A stretch of 64,000 bases of DNA, taken from NCBI RefSeq assembly GCF_001305855.1, contig NZ_LIXZ01000008.1, positions 62,001 to 126,000 on the forward strand, given 5' to 3'. The notes below the pieces were generated by a model. The model was not told the DNA's origin. It made no database searches and saw only the letters and a program-made list of their open reading frames with translations. Positions 63,508 through 64,000 of the stretch are shown one piece after another. The DNA comes from Rossellomorea vietnamensis (GTDB lineage: Bacteria; Bacillota; Bacilli; Bacillales; Bacillaceae_B). Position 1 is the stretch's first letter; every line of letters starts with the position of its first letter. Made by a program: the position numbers and the translations under genes.

Positions 63508-64000
63508 TTATCTAGCACCGCTACCAGTAATACAAACATTAATTGTTTTTAAAATTATAATTATATCTAAAGTGAGATTACAATTTTCAATATAAAAAAG
63601 ATCTTTATCTAACTTTTCATTAATTGTTAAATCATAACCCCCGTTAACTTGTGCCCACCCAGTAAGTCCAGGTTTTACAGATAAACGTTTAATAAAACCT
63701 GGGACTTCTTCATTGAATTTCGCTGTAAATAATGGCCTTTCCGGTCTAGGCCCTATTAAACTCATTTCTCCTATTAGTACATTAAATAATTGAGGAAGTT
63801 CATCAATTCTAGTCTTTCGAATAAATGCTCCTATCCTCGTTACTCTAGGATCATTTTTTTCCGCCCACTTAGCACCATTTATTTCAGCATCCACTCCCAT
63901 AGACCTGAGTTTTATTATCTTGAAATATTTACCGTTAAGGCCTACTCTTTCCTGGAAGAAAAAAGCATTCCCTGGAGTCTCAATTTTTATTAACAAGGCT
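63508..64000 (-). CDS. Undecaprenyl-phosphate sugar phosphotransferase, 5' end missing
   Basis: The visible 164 codons are the catalytic domain of a bacterial sugar transferase (WcaJ/PglC/CpsE type): RVGLNGKYFKIIKLRSM, RTRIDELPQLFNVLIGEMSLIGPRPE with the conserved RKTRIDELPQ and SLIGPRP motifs, and PGLTGWAQVNGGYDLT. It attaches the first sugar-phosphate to undecaprenyl phosphate and begins repeat-unit synthesis. The frame continues beyond the right edge, so the start and any N-terminal membrane helices are not seen. It is the most upstream gene of the operon within the window. Confidence 0.92.
   Translation of the reverse strand, partial: ALLIKIETPGNAFFFQERVGLNGKYFKIIKLRSMGVDAEINGAKWAEKNDPRVTRIGAFIRKTRIDELPQLFNVLIGEMSLIGPRPERPLFTAKFNEEVPGFIKRLSVKPGLTGWAQVNGGYDLTINEKLDKDLFYIENCNLTLDIIIILKTINVCITGSGAR

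Overview
The window looks like a chromosomal segment of a low-GC Gram-positive, endospore-former-type Bacillaceae (Bacillus/Rossellomorea-like). This is inferred from strong AGGAGG ribosome sites, frequent TTG/GTG starts, Firmicutes-type GalT, Agr, LCP and TcaA-like families, and Rho-independent terminators. No rRNA, tRNA, CRISPR array or prophage was seen.

Layout. (1) 0-12 kb: two tandem non-classical Hsp70/DnaK-like ATPases plus the first codons of a third gene; a decayed pRiA4b ORF-3-type gene; two small membrane proteins (one DUF4396); three zinc-ribbon membrane proteins, two of them TcaA/YvbJ-like; and a membrane-anchored coiled-coil protein. (2) 12-17 kb: a chemoreceptor, a GntR/FadR-type regulator and a KduD-like dehydrogenase. 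(3) 17.1-27.5 kb: the most interesting block. It holds a complete agr-type quorum-sensing operon in the order agrC-agrB-agrD-agrA. Its 40-residue AgrD is too short for routine gene calling, and its AgrA appears to start at AUU. Next come a stand-alone LuxR-type HTH protein, an ABC transporter, an OmpR-type two-component system with an 11-bp-period operator, a 76-residue aureocin A53/lacticin Q-like bacteriocin candidate, a second ABC transporter and a 45-residue membrane protein. I read this as a quorum-sensing-linked bacteriocin production and self-protection locus; the linkage is inferred. (4) 27.5-39.7 kb: a galactoside utilisation locus with galM, galT, galE, galK, a GH2 glycosidase, a LacI-type repressor with a candidate operator, a sugar ABC importer and a membrane-tethered GH43 enzyme.

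(5) 40-50 kb: an HTH-TPR regulator of RNPP type, an LCP cell-wall ligase, acyltransferases, a large surface protein joining three CWB2 repeats to an N,N-dimethylformamidase-beta-like domain, and a Gtr-type three-gene glycosylation set (GtrA flippase, GtrB polyprenol glycosyltransferase, GT-C membrane transferase). A fragment of a second LCP gene with its terminator follows the GT-C gene. (6) 50-55 kb: an acyltransferase, a clearly decayed galE, and an apparently recent IS21-family insertion (2709 bp, terminal repeats, 5-bp CCAAG duplication). (7) 55-64 kb: a visibly more AT-rich leftward exopolysaccharide/capsule operon: galE, four glycosyltransferases, a Wzy-like polymerase, a Wzx flippase and a sugar-phosphate transferase cut by the window edge. 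The sugar locus supplies UDP-galactose and UDP-glucose chemistry that the envelope loci could use.

Dispersed short GAACCGTCCCC-type elements, often hairpins, punctuate gene ends across the window.
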